Shown: piece by piece, positions 1 through 10,404 of the stretch
How positions within the stretch are numbered: the first letter of the stretch is position 1
Layout of the letters: each line of letters begins with the position of its first letter
The notes under the pieces: model-generated
The model's database searches: none
Told to the model about the DNA's origin: nothing
What the model saw: the letters and a program-made list of their open reading frames with translations, nothing else
Translations under genes and position numbers: made by a program
NCBI RefSeq assembly: GCF_007751715.1
Contig: NZ_CP036292.1
Span: forward strand, 3,410,001 to 3,474,000
From: Rosistilla oblonga
GTDB lineage: Bacteria > Planctomycetota > Planctomycetia > Pirellulales > Pirellulaceae
Reading direction: 5' to 3'
DNA: 64,000 bases

Positions 1-654
1 CCGGTCTCGGCGGCACCTGAATCTTCGCCAGCGAAAGTTTCCCGGGGCGATCAATCCGCCAAAAATGCTGCTCCGTCGCCGGAGCCCGCTGAGATCGCGG
101 CGGTTTCCGAACCAGCAGTTTCTAAATCAAACGTTCCGACCGATCCGCCGCCGCCATCGATTGCGACGCCCGATCAATCGCAGCATGAAACCTCGCAAGA
201 CGAATCGTCGCCGATGGCGGTCGCCGGCGACGTCGTCTGGTATGTGCGGCCTCCTAGCGGCGGGCAATATGGTCCGGCGGGAGGTTCGTTGCTGCAGCAG
301 TGGATCAAGGAGCACCGCGTCGTTCCCGGATCGCTTGTCTGGCGCGACGGTTGGGCGCAGTGGCGAGCCGCCGAAGAGGTCTTTGGCCCCAAGTTCGCGA
401 CGCTGGGAGTTGCGGATATCGATCTCAATGCCGACCTTCCCGAATCACCTCTCGCCGTAAATGAACCGATCCGGTCGACGGATTCCTCGGCCGCGGTCGA
501 TCTCCAGCCACAACCATCGCCGTCGGAATTCGAACGGCGGCAAATGGCCAAACGCAAGCGGCGGACGCGGATGATCGCTATGCTTGCTGGCGTGAGTCTG
601 TTTCTGATCGTTGTGATCATCCTCGTTGTCGTCAGTAAAAGCGTCGACGCTTGA
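1..654 (+). CDS. GYF_2-domain membrane protein (5' end outside window)
   Basis: The frame is open from the first base of the window, so the N-terminus is missing; 217 residues are visible. The first ~70 are Pro/Ser/Ala-rich and probably disordered. A GYF_2-type domain follows (WYVRPPSGGQYGP, then WIKEHRVVPGSLVWRDGW), a fold common in planctomycete membrane proteins and thought to bind proline-rich peptides. A basic stretch (KRKRRTR) precedes one hydrophobic segment of about 20 residues at the C-terminus, so the GYF domain is probably cytoplasmic on a tail-anchored or C-terminal membrane helix. An ATG at 214 could start a shorter product, but the same frame continues upstream without a stop. 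The partner is unknown. The domain call is firm; the role is not. Confidence 0.75.
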   Translation, partial: PVSAAPESSPAKVSRGDQSAKNAAPSPEPAEIAAVSEPAVSKSNVPTDPPPPSIATPDQSQHETSQDESSPMAVAGDVVWYVRPPSGGQYGPAGGSLLQQWIKEHRVVPGSLVWRDGWAQWRAAEEVFGPKFATLGVADIDLNADLPESPLAVNEPIRSTDSSAAVDLQPQPSPSEFERRQMAKRKRRTRMIAMLAGVSLFLIVVIILVVVSKSVDA

Positions 655-724
655 TCGTGGTCTACTCGCCAATCCTTCCTGTTACCCTGCCTCCCCACCG
701 TTCTCCTTTCTCCCTCCCCCCTGA

Positions 725-2092
725 ATGAGTCCTCCCATGTTTCGCTACTGCGCGTTGTTGTGTCTGTTGTTGACTAGCGGTGTCGTCGCCGCCGAATCCG
801 ATCAGCTCCGCTTGGCGACCTTCGCCGCCGACATCACGATTCCGCTGGGGCATCGTTGTATGGGCGTCCTGCCGATCAAAGCGCAACGCATCGAAGATCC
901 CTTGGAAGCGAGAGGCTTGGTTCTGTTGGGCTCGGGCAAGCCGGTCGTGATCGTGGCGTTGGATTGGTGCGAAGTACGCAACGGCGCCTACGACCAGTGG
1001 CGCGATCAGCTGGCCGCTGCTGCCAAGACGGACCGCAACCGCGTGATGGTTTGTTCGCTGCACCAGCACGACGCACCGGTCACCGACAGCGGAGCACAAG
1101 CGTTGTTGGACAGCGTTGGCATGCAGGGGGAACTCTACGATGTCGCCTTTCACGCCGACTGTATCGCGCGAGTCAGCGACGCGGTTCGGACTGCGATCGC
1201 ATCGGCTCAGCCGCTGACCCACGTCGCAGCCAGCGAAGCGAAGGTCGCCCAGATCGCATCGAACCGCCGTGTCGAATATCCCGACGGCCGAGTCGGATAC
1301 AACCGCGGCAGCCGGATGGATCCGAAATCTGCTGAGGCGGAATCGGATGCGGGCGAGATCGATCCGTTTCTGAAGTCGATTCACTTCTACAATGGAGACC
1401 GCGAACTGGCGACGCTGACTTCGTACGCTACGCATCCGATGAGCTATTACGGTCGGGGAGGCGTGACCGCCGACTTTGTTGGCATGGCGCGGCGGCGTCG
1501 ACAATTGGACACCGAAGGGAGCATGCAGATCTACCTGACTGGGTGCAGCGGCGACGTGACCGCGGGTAAATACAACGACGGGGCGCCGGCGACGCGCGGC
1601 ATTCTGGCTGATCGACTGTATCGCGCGATGGTCGAAGCGGCTGCGGCGGCCAAGCGTCAACCGATCACCGAATACGACTTCCGTTGCGGCGAGTTGCAGT
1701 TGCCGTTTCACGAGGGAGAGGAGTTCACGAAGGAAGCGATGACTGCTGTGCTACAAGACGACACGGCGAGCGAGAAGTCGCGGATCTTGGCGGCGATGGG
1801 ACTTAGTTCGCTGGAGCGACTGGAGACGCAGCCGATCGATCTCCCCTGCCTCGATTTGGGAATCGCGCAGATCGTGCTGTTGCCCGGCGAAGCATTTGTT
1901 GGATACCAGTTGATGGCCCAACGGCTGCGACCGGATTCCTTTGTGATGGCTGTCGGGTTTGGCGAGAGTTGGACCGGGTACATTCCAACCAAACGCGCGT
2001 TCGACGAAGGCTTTGGCCACAGCTGGCGTTGGGTCGGTCGCGGGAGCGAAGCGATCATTCGCGAGCAGTTGACGCGGGTGTTGGCGGAATAA
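725..2092 (+). CDS. Secreted neutral/alkaline ceramidase-like hydrolase
   Basis: A 455-residue protein with a hydrophobic N-terminal signal ending near VVAAE. It resembles the N-terminal domain of the neutral/alkaline (non-lysosomal) ceramidase family as used in planctomycetes: an early TFAADITIPLG segment, a His-x-His motif (SLHQHDAP) matching the metal-binding HTHS motif of the family, a YATHPMSYYG segment, and GCSGDVTAG near residue 280. True ceramidases are longer and have a C-terminal Ig-like domain, which is absent, so the substrate need not be a ceramide. An internal ATG at 737 gives a signal peptide with a basic residue right after Met and is an equally good start; neither has a clear ribosome binding site. 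It is the only gene between the GYF_2 and S1 genes. Confidence 0.7.
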   Translation: MSPPMFRYCALLCLLLTSGVVAAESDQLRLATFAADITIPLGHRCMGVLPIKAQRIEDPLEARGLVLLGSGKPVVIVALDWCEVRNGAYDQWRDQLAAAAKTDRNRVMVCSLHQHDAPVTDSGAQALLDSVGMQGELYDVAFHADCIARVSDAVRTAIASAQPLTHVAASEAKVAQIASNRRVEYPDGRVGYNRGSRMDPKSAEAESDAGEIDPFLKSIHFYNGDRELATLTSYATHPMSYYGRGGVTADFVGMARRRRQLDTEGSMQIYLTGCSGDVTAGKYNDGAPATRGILADRLYRAMVEAAAAAKRQPITEYDFRCGELQLPFHEGEEFTKEAMTAVLQDDTASEKSRILAAMGLSSLERLETQPIDLPCLDLGIAQIVLLPGEAFVGYQLMAQRLRPDSFVMAVGFGESWTGYIPTKRAFDEGFGHSWRWVGRGSEAIIREQLTRVLAE

Positions 2093-2316
2093 CCTGCCGA
2101 CGACCCGCTATTTGCTGGCCGACTTGACCGCCGATGCCGGTTATGATCCTAGCCGCAAGGCATCTTTATGGTAGAATCCCAGGCGTGAACCATTGTCTGC
2201 GAGTTCATTCATGGCCGCTATTGGCGGCCGTCGGGGCGAAACTCTACCCACGATCGACGATGCTCGCAGCATCCCATCTCTTTTTGTTTGAATCTGTGCT
2301 TAATCGGTTTTGATTG

Positions 2317-4038
2317 ATGAACGAAACTAACGCTGAAAACCTGGAAAACGTTGTTCCACCGCAATCCCCCACCGCCGACGCACAGCCACCTGGCGAGCCC
2401 GAGCCACAACAATCCGCTCCGGTAGCCGCCGACGACGCGACGTTGTCCGATGCCACCGCCGCGTTATCCGCCGCATCGGATGCCAAGCCGTCGAAGCCAA
2501 CCAGCGGTCCGCTGTCGGGACGCCCAAGCGGCCCCTTGGCTCGACGTCAGCCAGCCAATCAACCGAATTCTCCGCCACCATCGGCGGGCCGGCCCGGTTC
2601 ACCCGCTCCCGTTCCCCAGCGTCCAACGGCTAAAAAAGAAGCGGCGCCAGCGGCGGAAGCTGCAGCTCCGGCAGCGGTGAGCGATTCGGCAAAGTCCGAA
2701 AAGCCGAAGCACGATGGAAAAGGAAAAGGCAAGGAAAAGTATCCGCCACGCGGCAAGCAGATCGCGCCGCCGCCGAAGCCGCGGATCAGCGTGCCGAGCA
2801 AACGGGCTCCGCTGTCGGACGATCTCGAGGAGATGCTCGCTCGCGAACTCGATGGTTCCGGGCTCGAAGAGATCCTCGGCGGCCAGGCTGGAATGCCGAT
2901 GCGCGAAGCGCTGAGCGAAGGCCAACGCGTGCAAGGGCGTGTCATTAAGAAAAGCGTCGATGCTGTCTTCGTTTCGTTGGGTGGCCCCGACGAAGGAGCT
3001 GTCGCGTTTGAACAATTCAAAGAAGAGCCCGAGATCGGTGCGACGATCGAAGTCATCGTCCGCGGCTTTAATAATGACGACGGCATGTACATGCTGGCCC
3101 TTCCCGGCCAAGCGTTGGACGCGAGCGATTGGGACGAATTGGAAGAAGGGGACGTTGTCGAAGCCTATGTCGAAGCTGTCTGCAACGGCGGCGTCGAAGT
3201 GAAGGTCGGTTCGATCCGCGGCTTCATCCCGATCAGCCAGTTGTCGGAGTTCCGCATCGAAGACGCTGCCGAATTCGTCGACAAGAAACTGTTGTGCGTT
3301 GTCAATGAATGCAACGCGCGACGCAAGAATCTGGTTCTCAGCCACCGTGCGATTCTCGAGCGGGAACGCGAGGAACGGCGAGTCGAACAGATGGCCAAGA
3401 TCGCTGTCGGCGACGTCTTGGAAGGAACCGTCCGCAACGTCCTCGACTTCGGCGCGTTTGTCGACCTCGGCGGCGTCGAAGGTTTGATCCACATCAGCAA
3501 GCTCAGCTGGGATCGGATCAAGCACCCCAGCGAAGTCATCGAAGCGGGCCAAAAGGTCAAGGTTCGGATCGACAAGATCGACGAAAACACCGGCAAGATC
3601 GGACTCTCCTATCGCGACCTGATCGAACAACCTTGGGACGATATCGATTCCAAGTTCCCGATCGGTTCGACAGCGACGGGGACCGTTACGCGGACCGCTG
3701 ATTTCGGAGCGTTTGTTCGCTTGGGAACCGGCATCGAAGGCCTGATCCACATCTCCGAACTGGCTCACCATCGCGTCTTCAAGGTCGACAACATCGTCAA
3801 GGTTGGAGACGAGATCGAAGTCAAGATCCTCTCGGTCGACGAAGAATCGCAGCGGATCGGTCTGTCGCTGAAGGCGACTCAGGTCAAACCGCAGACCGAA
3901 GAAGAGAAGGCGAAAGAAGCGGCAGAGGAAGTCGATGAACCGGCACCCGAGCCGTACATCAAGAAGCGTCACGTCGGTCCACTCAAGGGTGGCAAAGACG
4001 CTGACGCCGGCGGGGCCAAGTTTGGCCTGAAGTGGTAG
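2317..4038 (+). CDS. S1 RNA-binding domain protein (four S1 repeats)
   Basis: A 573-residue protein. The first ~170 residues are a low-complexity Pro/Ala/Ser/Lys-rich region. Four S1 OB-fold repeats follow at about residues 200-265, 280-345, 365-435 and 450-525; the last two carry the classic DFGAFV and GLIHIS motifs. The C-terminal tail is charged. It is related to ribosomal protein S1 but has four repeats rather than six plus a long disordered leader, so it may be the functional S1 of this lineage or an accessory RNA-binding factor; no other S1 gene is in the window. ATG at 2317 is preferred over the TTG directly before it. It ends 38 bases before the convergent pheA. Confidence 0.85.
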   Translation: MNETNAENLENVVPPQSPTADAQPPGEPEPQQSAPVAADDATLSDATAALSAASDAKPSKPTSGPLSGRPSGPLARRQPANQPNSPPPSAGRPGSPAPVPQRPTAKKEAAPAAEAAAPAAVSDSAKSEKPKHDGKGKGKEKYPPRGKQIAPPPKPRISVPSKRAPLSDDLEEMLARELDGSGLEEILGGQAGMPMREALSEGQRVQGRVIKKSVDAVFVSLGGPDEGAVAFEQFKEEPEIGATIEVIVRGFNNDDGMYMLALPGQALDASDWDELEEGDVVEAYVEAVCNGGVEVKVGSIRGFIPISQLSEFRIEDAAEFVDKKLLCVVNECNARRKNLVLSHRAILEREREERRVEQMAKIAVGDVLEGTVRNVLDFGAFVDLGGVEGLIHISKLSWDRIKHPSEVIEAGQKVKVRIDKIDENTGKIGLSYRDLIEQPWDDIDSKFPIGSTATGTVTRTADFGAFVRLGTGIEGLIHISELAHHRVFKVDNIVKVGDEIEVKILSVDEESQRIGLSLKATQVKPQTEEEKAKEAAEEVDEPAPEPYIKKRHVGPLKGGKDADAGGAKFGLKW

Positions 4039-4076
4039 CCCGCGTCGCTTCTCAAAATCGAAGCCGTTGTGGATGG

Positions 4077-5147
4077 TTAAGTCCCGGCGGCTGATTTGCT
4101 CTCGGCCGTTTCTCGGCCTCTTGGGTACGATCCCAACACATCGCGGCGAATCGTAAGAGCCTTCAGGTCTTCGATCGCCGCCATCACGGTCACGTCCTGT
4201 TTATGCCCCTCGAGTTCGAGGAAAAACAGATACTCGTTGGGACCTGCTGGCATTGGATACGATTCGATCCAGGTCAGATTCAAGTTGTGGGTCTTAAAGA
4301 CGTTCATCACATCGGCCAGTGCGCCGGGGCGATGGATGATCTGCAGCACGAGTGCCGTTTTGTCATCGCCGCTAGAACTCGGTTCGTGCCCACCCAAAAC
4401 CGCAAACCGGGTGACGTTGTTGGGGTTGTCCTCGATGCTCGCTGCGATCACGTTCAGCCCATACTCTCGCCCGGCCGCTTCGCTAGCGATCGCGGCAACA
4501 CCAGGCTGTTCGGCCGCCAATTTGGCTGCCGCGGCGGTGCTCGAAAGCTCCTTTAAATGAACATCGGGCATATGTTGTGCAAGCCAACCACGGCATTGCG
4601 ACAGCGCCTGCGGCTTGCTGTAGATCTCGACGATCTGATCTCTCGGCGTGCTGCTCAGCAGATAGTGGTGGATTGGCAGCAGCACCTCGCCACAGATATT
4701 GACGGGATTCTGCACAAACATCCCCAGCGTATCGACGACGCGGCCGTCGGTCGAATTTTCTACAGGGACGATCCCCATGGCAGCTTGGCCGCGGACGACG
4801 GCATCAAAAACGGCGGCGATCGTCGATTCGGGCGTCAACATCGCGGCGTCGCCAAAGTACTTCAGCGCGGCCAGATGGCTGTAACTGTGCTGTGGCCCGA
4901 GGTATGCGACTCGGCGAGGTTCGAGTTCGGCAGCCGATAGGCTAGCGACGTGTCGCAGCAGCGTCCGCAGTCGCTCGGGATCGATCTGGTGGTCGGTCGC
5001 GGTTCGATCGACGGCAGCTTGGATCCGCGCATTGGCTTCCGCTGGCAGTTCCGCTCCGCCGGCTTGCCGCAAGATATCGATGCGTTGGGCAACGAGGTCG
5101 AGGATCGAAGTATCGATTGCGTTGAGACGTTCGGGGTCGCGCGGCAT
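4077..5147 (-). CDS. pheA: Prephenate dehydratase (P-protein type, ACT domain)
   Basis: A 356-residue protein converting prephenate to phenylpyruvate in phenylalanine synthesis. An AroQ-like helical region (residues 1-75), a prephenate dehydratase domain (about 80-265; VAYLGPQHSYSH, VPVENSTDG, and the catalytic TRF motif in NNVTRFAVLG) and a C-terminal ACT domain (about 275-345; RPGALADVM) are visible. The chorismate mutase part looks degenerate: the Lys expected after the first helix is not seen. The ACT motif usually written ESRP reads ESYP. ATG at 5147 is chosen over a TTG at 5210 because it gives normal P-protein length and has a purine-rich GAAGAG upstream. It is transcribed away from dnaK. 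Confidence 0.85.
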   Translation of the reverse strand: MPRDPERLNAIDTSILDLVAQRIDILRQAGGAELPAEANARIQAAVDRTATDHQIDPERLRTLLRHVASLSAAELEPRRVAYLGPQHSYSHLAALKYFGDAAMLTPESTIAAVFDAVVRGQAAMGIVPVENSTDGRVVDTLGMFVQNPVNICGEVLLPIHHYLLSSTPRDQIVEIYSKPQALSQCRGWLAQHMPDVHLKELSSTAAAAKLAAEQPGVAAIASEAAGREYGLNVIAASIEDNPNNVTRFAVLGGHEPSSSGDDKTALVLQIIHRPGALADVMNVFKTHNLNLTWIESYPMPAGPNEYLFFLELEGHKQDVTVMAAIEDLKALTIRRDVLGSYPRGRETAESKSAAGT

Positions 5148-5552
5148 GGGGGAATTGCTCTTCGAGGGTGTCAGGATGGCTGAGTCGCGTGGGACCTCGC
5201 GTCGCGACAAAAAACGTTCGGGCGAAGTCTGTCATTTTGACGGGCGCGGCAACGACCATCGAAACCGAAACTGGGTTAAAAGTCAAATTGCGGCCGCCGC
5301 GACAGCTAATTATCGACTATTGAAGCGATAAAACGATGCCCGATGAACCGAAACGTACCGGAAATGGAGATTTTTGGAAGCCGTGGTTTGTTTCTGGCAC
5401 GGTCTTTGCTTTTCATCACATTCGTTCGCGTGACAGCCAAACATGTCAGCGACCCCAACGAGACGCGGGACGACATCAGACGCGCCATCTGGCGAGCTTT
5501 GTCGGACAACGAATTGACTAAAATTCTGACGATATGACTGGAGGAGAAATCC
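5148..5552. other. Divergent intergenic region between pheA and dnaK
   Basis: About 400 bases without a convincing gene; small open frames here have no recognisable motif. It must hold the pheA and dnaK promoters. The heat-shock CIRCE operator (TTAGCACTC-N9-GAGTGCTAA) and an HspR-type HAIR element were looked for by eye and not found. A short inverted repeat (TTATCG, 10-base gap, CGATAA) lies at 5310-5331 in an AT-rich patch. A strong ribosome binding site, GGAGGAG, lies at 5540-5546, six bases before the dnaK ATG. Confidence 0.5.
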
Positions 5553-7484
5553 ATGGCACAAGGCGAAAAAATTATTGGTATCGACTTGGGAACCACCAAC
5601 AGCGTCGTTGCCATCATGGAAGGTAACGATCCTAAGGTGATTCCCAACGCGGAAGGCAACCGTTTGACTCCCAGCGTCGTTGCGTTCACCGACAAAGCGG
5701 AGACGATCGTCGGCGAACCTGCTCGTCGCCAAGCGGTGACCAACCCGACGCGGACGATCTATTCGGCCAAGCGATTCATGGGCCGTCGACACAACGAAGT
5801 CCATTCCGAAGAGAAGATCGTTCCCTACGGTGTGACCGGCGCAGAATCGGACTTTGTTAAGATCAAGGTCGGCGACAAAGAATACACGCCGCAAGAGATC
5901 TCGGCGAAGGTGCTTCGCAAGCTGAAGGAAGCTTCGGAGTCCTACCTAGGCCACAAGGTCAACAAGGCGGTTATCACCGTACCGGCTTACTTTAACGACA
6001 GCCAACGTCAAGCGACCAAAGATGCCGGCGAGATCGCTGGTCTCGAGGTAATGCGGATCATCAACGAGCCAACCGCGGCGGCGATCGCTTACGGTCTGGA
6101 CAAGACGAAAGACGAAAAGATCATCGTCTTCGATCTCGGTGGTGGTACGTTCGACGTGTCGGTTCTTGAAGTTGCCGATTCGGGCGACGACGAGAGTTCG
6201 ACTCGGGTCTTCCAAGTTGTCAGCACCAGCGGTGACACTCACCTTGGTGGCGATGACTTCGACGAAGCTCTGATCGATTACGTCGCTAGCGAGTTCAAGA
6301 AGGACAACGCGATCGATCTGCGTAACGATCCGATGGCACTGCAGCGTTTGCAAGAGGCGTGCGAGAAGGCGAAGAAGGAACTCAGTTCGCTGCCAGAGAC
6401 CGACATCAACCTGCCATTTATCACGATGGATCAATCCGGTCCCAAGCACCTGACAATGAAGGTGACTCGGGCGAAGTTTGAAGAGTTGATCGCCGAGCTG
6501 ATCCAACGCTGCCGCAAACCAGTACTGCAAGCGCTCGAAGACGCCGGCATGAAACCGAGCGACATCGACGAAGTCGTTCTGGTTGGTGGTAGCACGCGGG
6601 TGCCAAAGGTTCGCGAAGTTGTCAAAGAGATCTTCGGCAAGGAACCACACCAAGGTGTGAACCCCGACGAAGTTGTGGCGATCGGTGCAGCGATCCAAGG
6701 CAGTGTCTTGGCCGGCGACCGAACCGACGTTTTGCTGTTGGACGTTTGTCCGCTGACTCTCGGTATCGAAACCGAAGGTGGCGTGATGACTCCACTGGTC
6801 GAACGCAACACCACGATCCCCGTCGAAAAGAAGAACACCTTCAGCACCGCTGCGGACAACCAAACCGCGGTTACCGTTCGCGTATTCCAAGGTGAACGGA
6901 AGATGGCGGCGCAAAACCGATTGTTGGGCGACTTCAACCTCGAGGGGATCCCACCACAACCACGCGGTATGCCTCAGATCGAAGTCAAATTCGACATTGA
7001 TCAAAACGGCATCCTGAACGTGAGTGCAAAGGATCTCAATTCGGGCAAAGAAGCCAAGGTTCAGATCGAACAATCGGGCGGTTTGGACGATTCCGAGATC
7101 GAACGCATGAAGAAGGACGCCGAAGAGCATGCCGATGAAGATCGCAAGCTGTTCGAGTTGGCCGAAGCTCGTAACAAAGCCAACAGCCTGATTCATGAAT
7201 CGGAAAAGCAACTCAAGGAAAACGAAGAGAAGCTGACCGATGCCGACAAGGAACCGATGAACGCAGTGATCGAGAAGGTTCGCGCTGCCGTTGCTGGCGA
7301 CGATGCCGCCGCGATCACCACGGTGACCGGCGAATTGGAGCAAGCTTGGCAGGCGTTCAGCAAGGTGCTTTACGAAAAGACCGGTGCCGAGGGTGCTGCT
7401 GCTGCGGGAGCCAGCGATGGCGAACCCGCTGCTTCGGCTGACGACGATGCCATCGATGCGGAGTTCGAAGTGAAAGACAAGTAA
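5553..7484 (+). CDS. dnaK: Molecular chaperone DnaK (Hsp70)
   Basis: A 643-residue, full-length Hsp70. The nucleotide-binding domain (residues 1-385) has the phosphate 1 motif [22 protein letters not shown], phosphate 2 [13 protein letters not shown] and the adenosine motif [11 protein letters not shown]. The substrate-binding domain follows ([14 protein letters not shown] linker region), then a helical lid and an Ala-rich acidic tail ending in [12 protein letters not shown], the typical DnaK C-terminus. It folds proteins in the cytoplasm with DnaJ and GrpE, which are not in this window. GGAGGAG six bases before the ATG predicts strong translation. A terminator follows at once, so it is probably transcribed alone. 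Confidence 0.98.
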   Translation: MAQGEKIIGIDLGTTNSVVAIMEGNDPKVIPNAEGNRLTPSVVAFTDKAETIVGEPARRQAVTNPTRTIYSAKRFMGRRHNEVHSEEKIVPYGVTGAESDFVKIKVGDKEYTPQEISAKVLRKLKEASESYLGHKVNKAVITVPAYFNDSQRQATKDAGEIAGLEVMRIINEPTAAAIAYGLDKTKDEKIIVFDLGGGTFDVSVLEVADSGDDESSTRVFQVVSTSGDTHLGGDDFDEALIDYVASEFKKDNAIDLRNDPMALQRLQEACEKAKKELSSLPETDINLPFITMDQSGPKHLTMKVTRAKFEELIAELIQRCRKPVLQALEDAGMKPSDIDEVVLVGGSTRVPKVREVVKEIFGKEPHQGVNPDEVVAIGAAIQGSVLAGDRTDVLLLDVCPLTLGIETEGGVMTPLVERNTTIPVEKKNTFSTAADNQTAVTVRVFQGERKMAAQNRLLGDFNLEGIPPQPRGMPQIEVKFDIDQNGILNVSAKDLNSGKEAKVQIEQSGGLDDSEIERMKKDAEEHADEDRKLFELAEARNKANSLIHESEKQLKENEEKLTDADKEPMNAVIEKVRAAVAGDDAAAITTVTGELEQAWQAFSKVLYEKTGAEGAAAAGASDGEPAASADDDAIDAEFEVKDK

Positions 7485-7500
7485 GGTCTTAGATTATCAA

Positions 7501-7536
7501 TCGCCCGCCGGTTCGCACGAACCGGCGGCGATTTTT
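7501..7536 (+). terminator. Rho-independent terminator after dnaK
   Basis: GCCGGTTCG and CGAACCGGC form a perfect 9-bp stem with a 2-base loop. The stem is extended by CGCC/GGCG across a single bulged C and followed by ATTTTTA. It begins 17 bases after the dnaK stop codon. Confidence 0.85.
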
Positions 7537-7689
7537 ACGCGGGCCACAGGCGATTATTCCAACACGCGATAGTGACCAATTGGTTGCAAGCGTGTCTTCA
7601 ACGGCTGTGGCTTTTTCGTGCGCTGATCGCAACTTTTGGATGCGGTCTCAAATTTTCGCCAGTCGGCATCTGACCAAGGAGTACAAACA

Positions 7690-10368
7690 ATGGCATTTCG
7701 ATTTGACAAACTCACTCACAAATCTCAAGAAGCGGTCAGCCTAGCTCAAGGACTGGCGACTGAAGCGGGGAACCCGGAGATCACTCCGCTGCACCTGCTG
7801 TCCAGCATGCTCGACGGAGGACAGGGGATCGTTCGCCCGATGCTGCAAAAGATCGGCGTCGATATCGATCAATTGACTCAGATGTTGACCGGCGAATTGG
7901 GGCGATTGCCCAAGAGTTCCGGCGGTCGGCAGTCGGGCGTCGGCCCCGAATTGCAGAAGGTCTTCGAAGCGGCGGCCCGACGGGCGGAGTCGATGAAAGA
8001 TGAATTTGTCAGCAGCGAACATCTGTTGCTGGCGATGACCGATACCGACAACAAAGCCAAGAATCTGTTGCAGCTGGTCGGCGTTGGCACCGACGATGTC
8101 TTGGCTGCTCTGAAAGAAGTACGAGGGAGTGCGCGGGTGACCGATCAAAATGCAGAGGACAGCTACCAAGCGTTGGAAAAGTACGGCATCGATCTTGTCC
8201 ATTTGGCAACGCAGGGCAAGCTGGATCCCGTCATTGGCCGCGACGCGGAGATTCGCCGTGTTATCCAGGTCCTCTCGCGGCGTACCAAAAACAATCCCGT
8301 CCTGATCGGGCAACCGGGCGTCGGTAAGACGGCGATCGCCGAGGGGCTTGCACTGCGGATTGTCGAAGGCGATGTCCCGACCAGCCTGAAGGACAAACGC
8401 GTGATCTCGTTGGACATGGGTGCACTGGTCGCCGGAGCGAAGTTTCGTGGCGACTTTGAAGAGCGTCTGAAAGCGGTTCTGCGAGAGGTCAAAGAGAGCG
8501 CCGGTAGCGTGATTCTGTTCATCGACGAATTGCATCTCGTCGTCGGTGCGGGCAAAGCGGAGGGATCGGCTGACGCCGCCAACCTGCTGAAACCCGAACT
8601 GGCTCGCGGTTCGTTGCGCTGCATCGGTGCAACGACTCTCGACGAATATCGCCAGCATATCGAAAAGGACGCGGCTCTTGAGCGGCGGTTCCAGCCTGTC
8701 TTCGTCGACGAACCCAACGTGGAAGACACGATCGCGATCCTGCGTGGTTTGAAGCCGCGTTACGAAGCGCACCACGGCGTGCGGATCACCGATTCGGCCT
8801 TGGTCGCAGCGGCGAAACTGTCGCATCGCTACATCGCCGATCGGTTCCTGCCCGACAAGGCGATCGATCTGGTCGATGAAGCTGCCAGCCGTTTGGCGAT
8901 GGAGAAGGAGAGCGTTCCCGAACCGATCGACGAGGTTCAGCGGCGGTTGCGTCAACTGGAACTGGCCGCTCGACAGCTCGAACGCGAAGAGGATCCGTCG
9001 GCGAAGTCTCGCTTGGACGAGGTGAACGCGGAGATGCAGCAGCAGAAAGCGGAACTCGCATCGCTTCGCGAACAATGGGAAGCCGAGAAACTGGGACTTG
9101 ACGATGTTCAGAGCATTCGGAAACAGATCGACCAGATCGATCACGAGTTTCGCACGCTCGATGGCGAGATCCGGCGGAAGCAGTCCAGTGGCGAAGCGGT
9201 CTCGGAGACGGAGTTCCAGCAGTTGTATGAACTCGATAAACGTCGCAGCGATCTGACGGCGCGAGCTGAACAGCAAGCCGAGTCACAGGCGGAAGCACCC
9301 GCCGAGGCGGACGATCCGGCTCATGGTGCGCGACGCTTGTTGCGGCAGGACGTTACCGACGAAGAGATCGCAGAGGTCGTCAGCGCGTGGACTGGAATTC
9401 CCGTCCATCGCATGTTGGAAACCGAACGGGCGAAGCTGTTGGTGATGGAAGAACGTCTGCATCAACAGGTCGTTGGCCAAGATGCTGCCGTCGCGGCGGT
9501 CTCCAACGCGGTGCGTCGCAGTCGCAGCGGATTGCAAGATCCGCACCGGCCGATCGGATCGTTCCTGTTCCTCGGGCCAACCGGCGTCGGCAAGACCGAA
9601 CTCTGCAAGGCTCTGGCTCGGATTATGTTCGACGATCCCAACGCGATGGTCCGCTTGGATATGAGCGAGTTCATGGAACGGCACAGCGTCAGCCGCTTGA
9701 TCGGTGCACCTCCCGGCTACGTCGGATACGAAGAGGGAGGCAAGTTGACCGAAGCGGTTCGGCGACGTCCCTATTGCGTGATCCTGCTGGACGAGATGGA
9801 GAAGGCGCATCCAGACGTCTTTAACGTGCTGTTGCAAGTTCTCGACGACGGGCGGCTGACCGACGGCCAGGGACGGACTGTCGATTTTGCCAACACGGTG
9901 ATCGCGATGACAAGCAACGTCGGCAGCCAAGTGATCCAACAGATCGCATCGGCTGGCGGGACGGAGACCGAGCTTGAGGAAGCGGTTCAGGAATCGTTGA
10001 AAGCGAAATTCCTGCCCGAGTTCCTCAACCGGATCGACGACACGATCGTCTTCCAACCGCTACGGCTCGACCAGATCCGTAAGATCGTCCGGATCCAATT
10101 GGATGAATTGGCGGGGAGATTGGCGGCCAACGAGATCGGATTGGAAGTGACCGATGCGGCGATCGACGCGATCGCAGACCGCGGATTCGATCCGACCTAC
10201 GGAGCGCGTCCGCTGAAGCGAGAGATCCAACGCGGACTCGAAAACCGCTTGGCGACCGAGTTGCTGAGGAACCAATACCCGGCTGGATCGAAGGTTCGAG
10301 TCGACTTCGCAGACTCCGACTACACGTTTGAGATGCAACCAGCGGATTTGGACGTCGCGGCGGAATAA
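7690..10368 (+). CDS. clpB: ATP-dependent disaggregase ClpB (Hsp100)
   Basis: An 892-residue protein that resolubilises aggregates with DnaK. Domains: ClpN repeats (1-150), AAA1 with Walker [10 protein letters not shown] near residue 207, a coiled-coil middle domain (about 410-550) rich in Glu/Gln/Arg, and AAA2 with Walker [10 protein letters not shown] near 629 and the [17 protein letters not shown] segment, then the C-terminal D2-small domain. An acidic Ala/Glu/Gln linker (about 535-560) sits between the middle domain and AAA2 and makes it slightly longer than usual ClpB. ATG at 7690 is chosen because AAGGAG lies just upstream and [15 protein letters not shown] matches family N-termini; the frame opens further upstream at a TTG. 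It lies downstream of dnaK but beyond its terminator. Confidence 0.96.
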   Translation: MAFRFDKLTHKSQEAVSLAQGLATEAGNPEITPLHLLSSMLDGGQGIVRPMLQKIGVDIDQLTQMLTGELGRLPKSSGGRQSGVGPELQKVFEAAARRAESMKDEFVSSEHLLLAMTDTDNKAKNLLQLVGVGTDDVLAALKEVRGSARVTDQNAEDSYQALEKYGIDLVHLATQGKLDPVIGRDAEIRRVIQVLSRRTKNNPVLIGQPGVGKTAIAEGLALRIVEGDVPTSLKDKRVISLDMGALVAGAKFRGDFEERLKAVLREVKESAGSVILFIDELHLVVGAGKAEGSADAANLLKPELARGSLRCIGATTLDEYRQHIEKDAALERRFQPVFVDEPNVEDTIAILRGLKPRYEAHHGVRITDSALVAAAKLSHRYIADRFLPDKAIDLVDEAASRLAMEKESVPEPIDEVQRRLRQLELAARQLEREEDPSAKSRLDEVNAEMQQQKAELASLREQWEAEKLGLDDVQSIRKQIDQIDHEFRTLDGEIRRKQSSGEAVSETEFQQLYELDKRRSDLTARAEQQAESQAEAPAEADDPAHGARRLLRQDVTDEEIAEVVSAWTGIPVHRMLETERAKLLVMEERLHQQVVGQDAAVAAVSNAVRRSRSGLQDPHRPIGSFLFLGPTGVGKTELCKALARIMFDDPNAMVRLDMSEFMERHSVSRLIGAPPGYVGYEEGGKLTEAVRRRPYCVILLDEMEKAHPDVFNVLLQVLDDGRLTDGQGRTVDFANTVIAMTSNVGSQVIQQIASAGGTETELEEAVQESLKAKFLPEFLNRIDDTIVFQPLRLDQIRKIVRIQLDELAGRLAANEIGLEVTDAAIDAIADRGFDPTYGARPLKREIQRGLENRLATELLRNQYPAGSKVRVDFADSDYTFEMQPADLDVAAE

Positions 10369-10375
10369 CCGCTCG

Positions 10376-10393
10376 CGACAATCCGGATTGTCG
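10376..10393. terminator. Palindrome between convergent clpB and PilM-linked operon
   Basis: An 18-base perfect palindrome, CGACAATCC/GGATTGTCG, lies in the 36-base gap between two convergent stop codons. It can fold as a 7-bp stem with a CCGG loop. There is no T-run on either side, so a bidirectional terminator role is only suggested by position. Confidence 0.35.
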
Positions 10394-10404
10394 GACCGAC
10401 GAGC

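Noticed and set aside
5343-5537. 64-codon frame upstream of dnaK
   Set aside because: No ribosome binding site or family similarity; it lies where promoter sequence is expected.
5946-7343. Minus-strand frame across dnaK
   Set aside because: Antisense to dnaK; a well-known false-gene position in Hsp70 genes.
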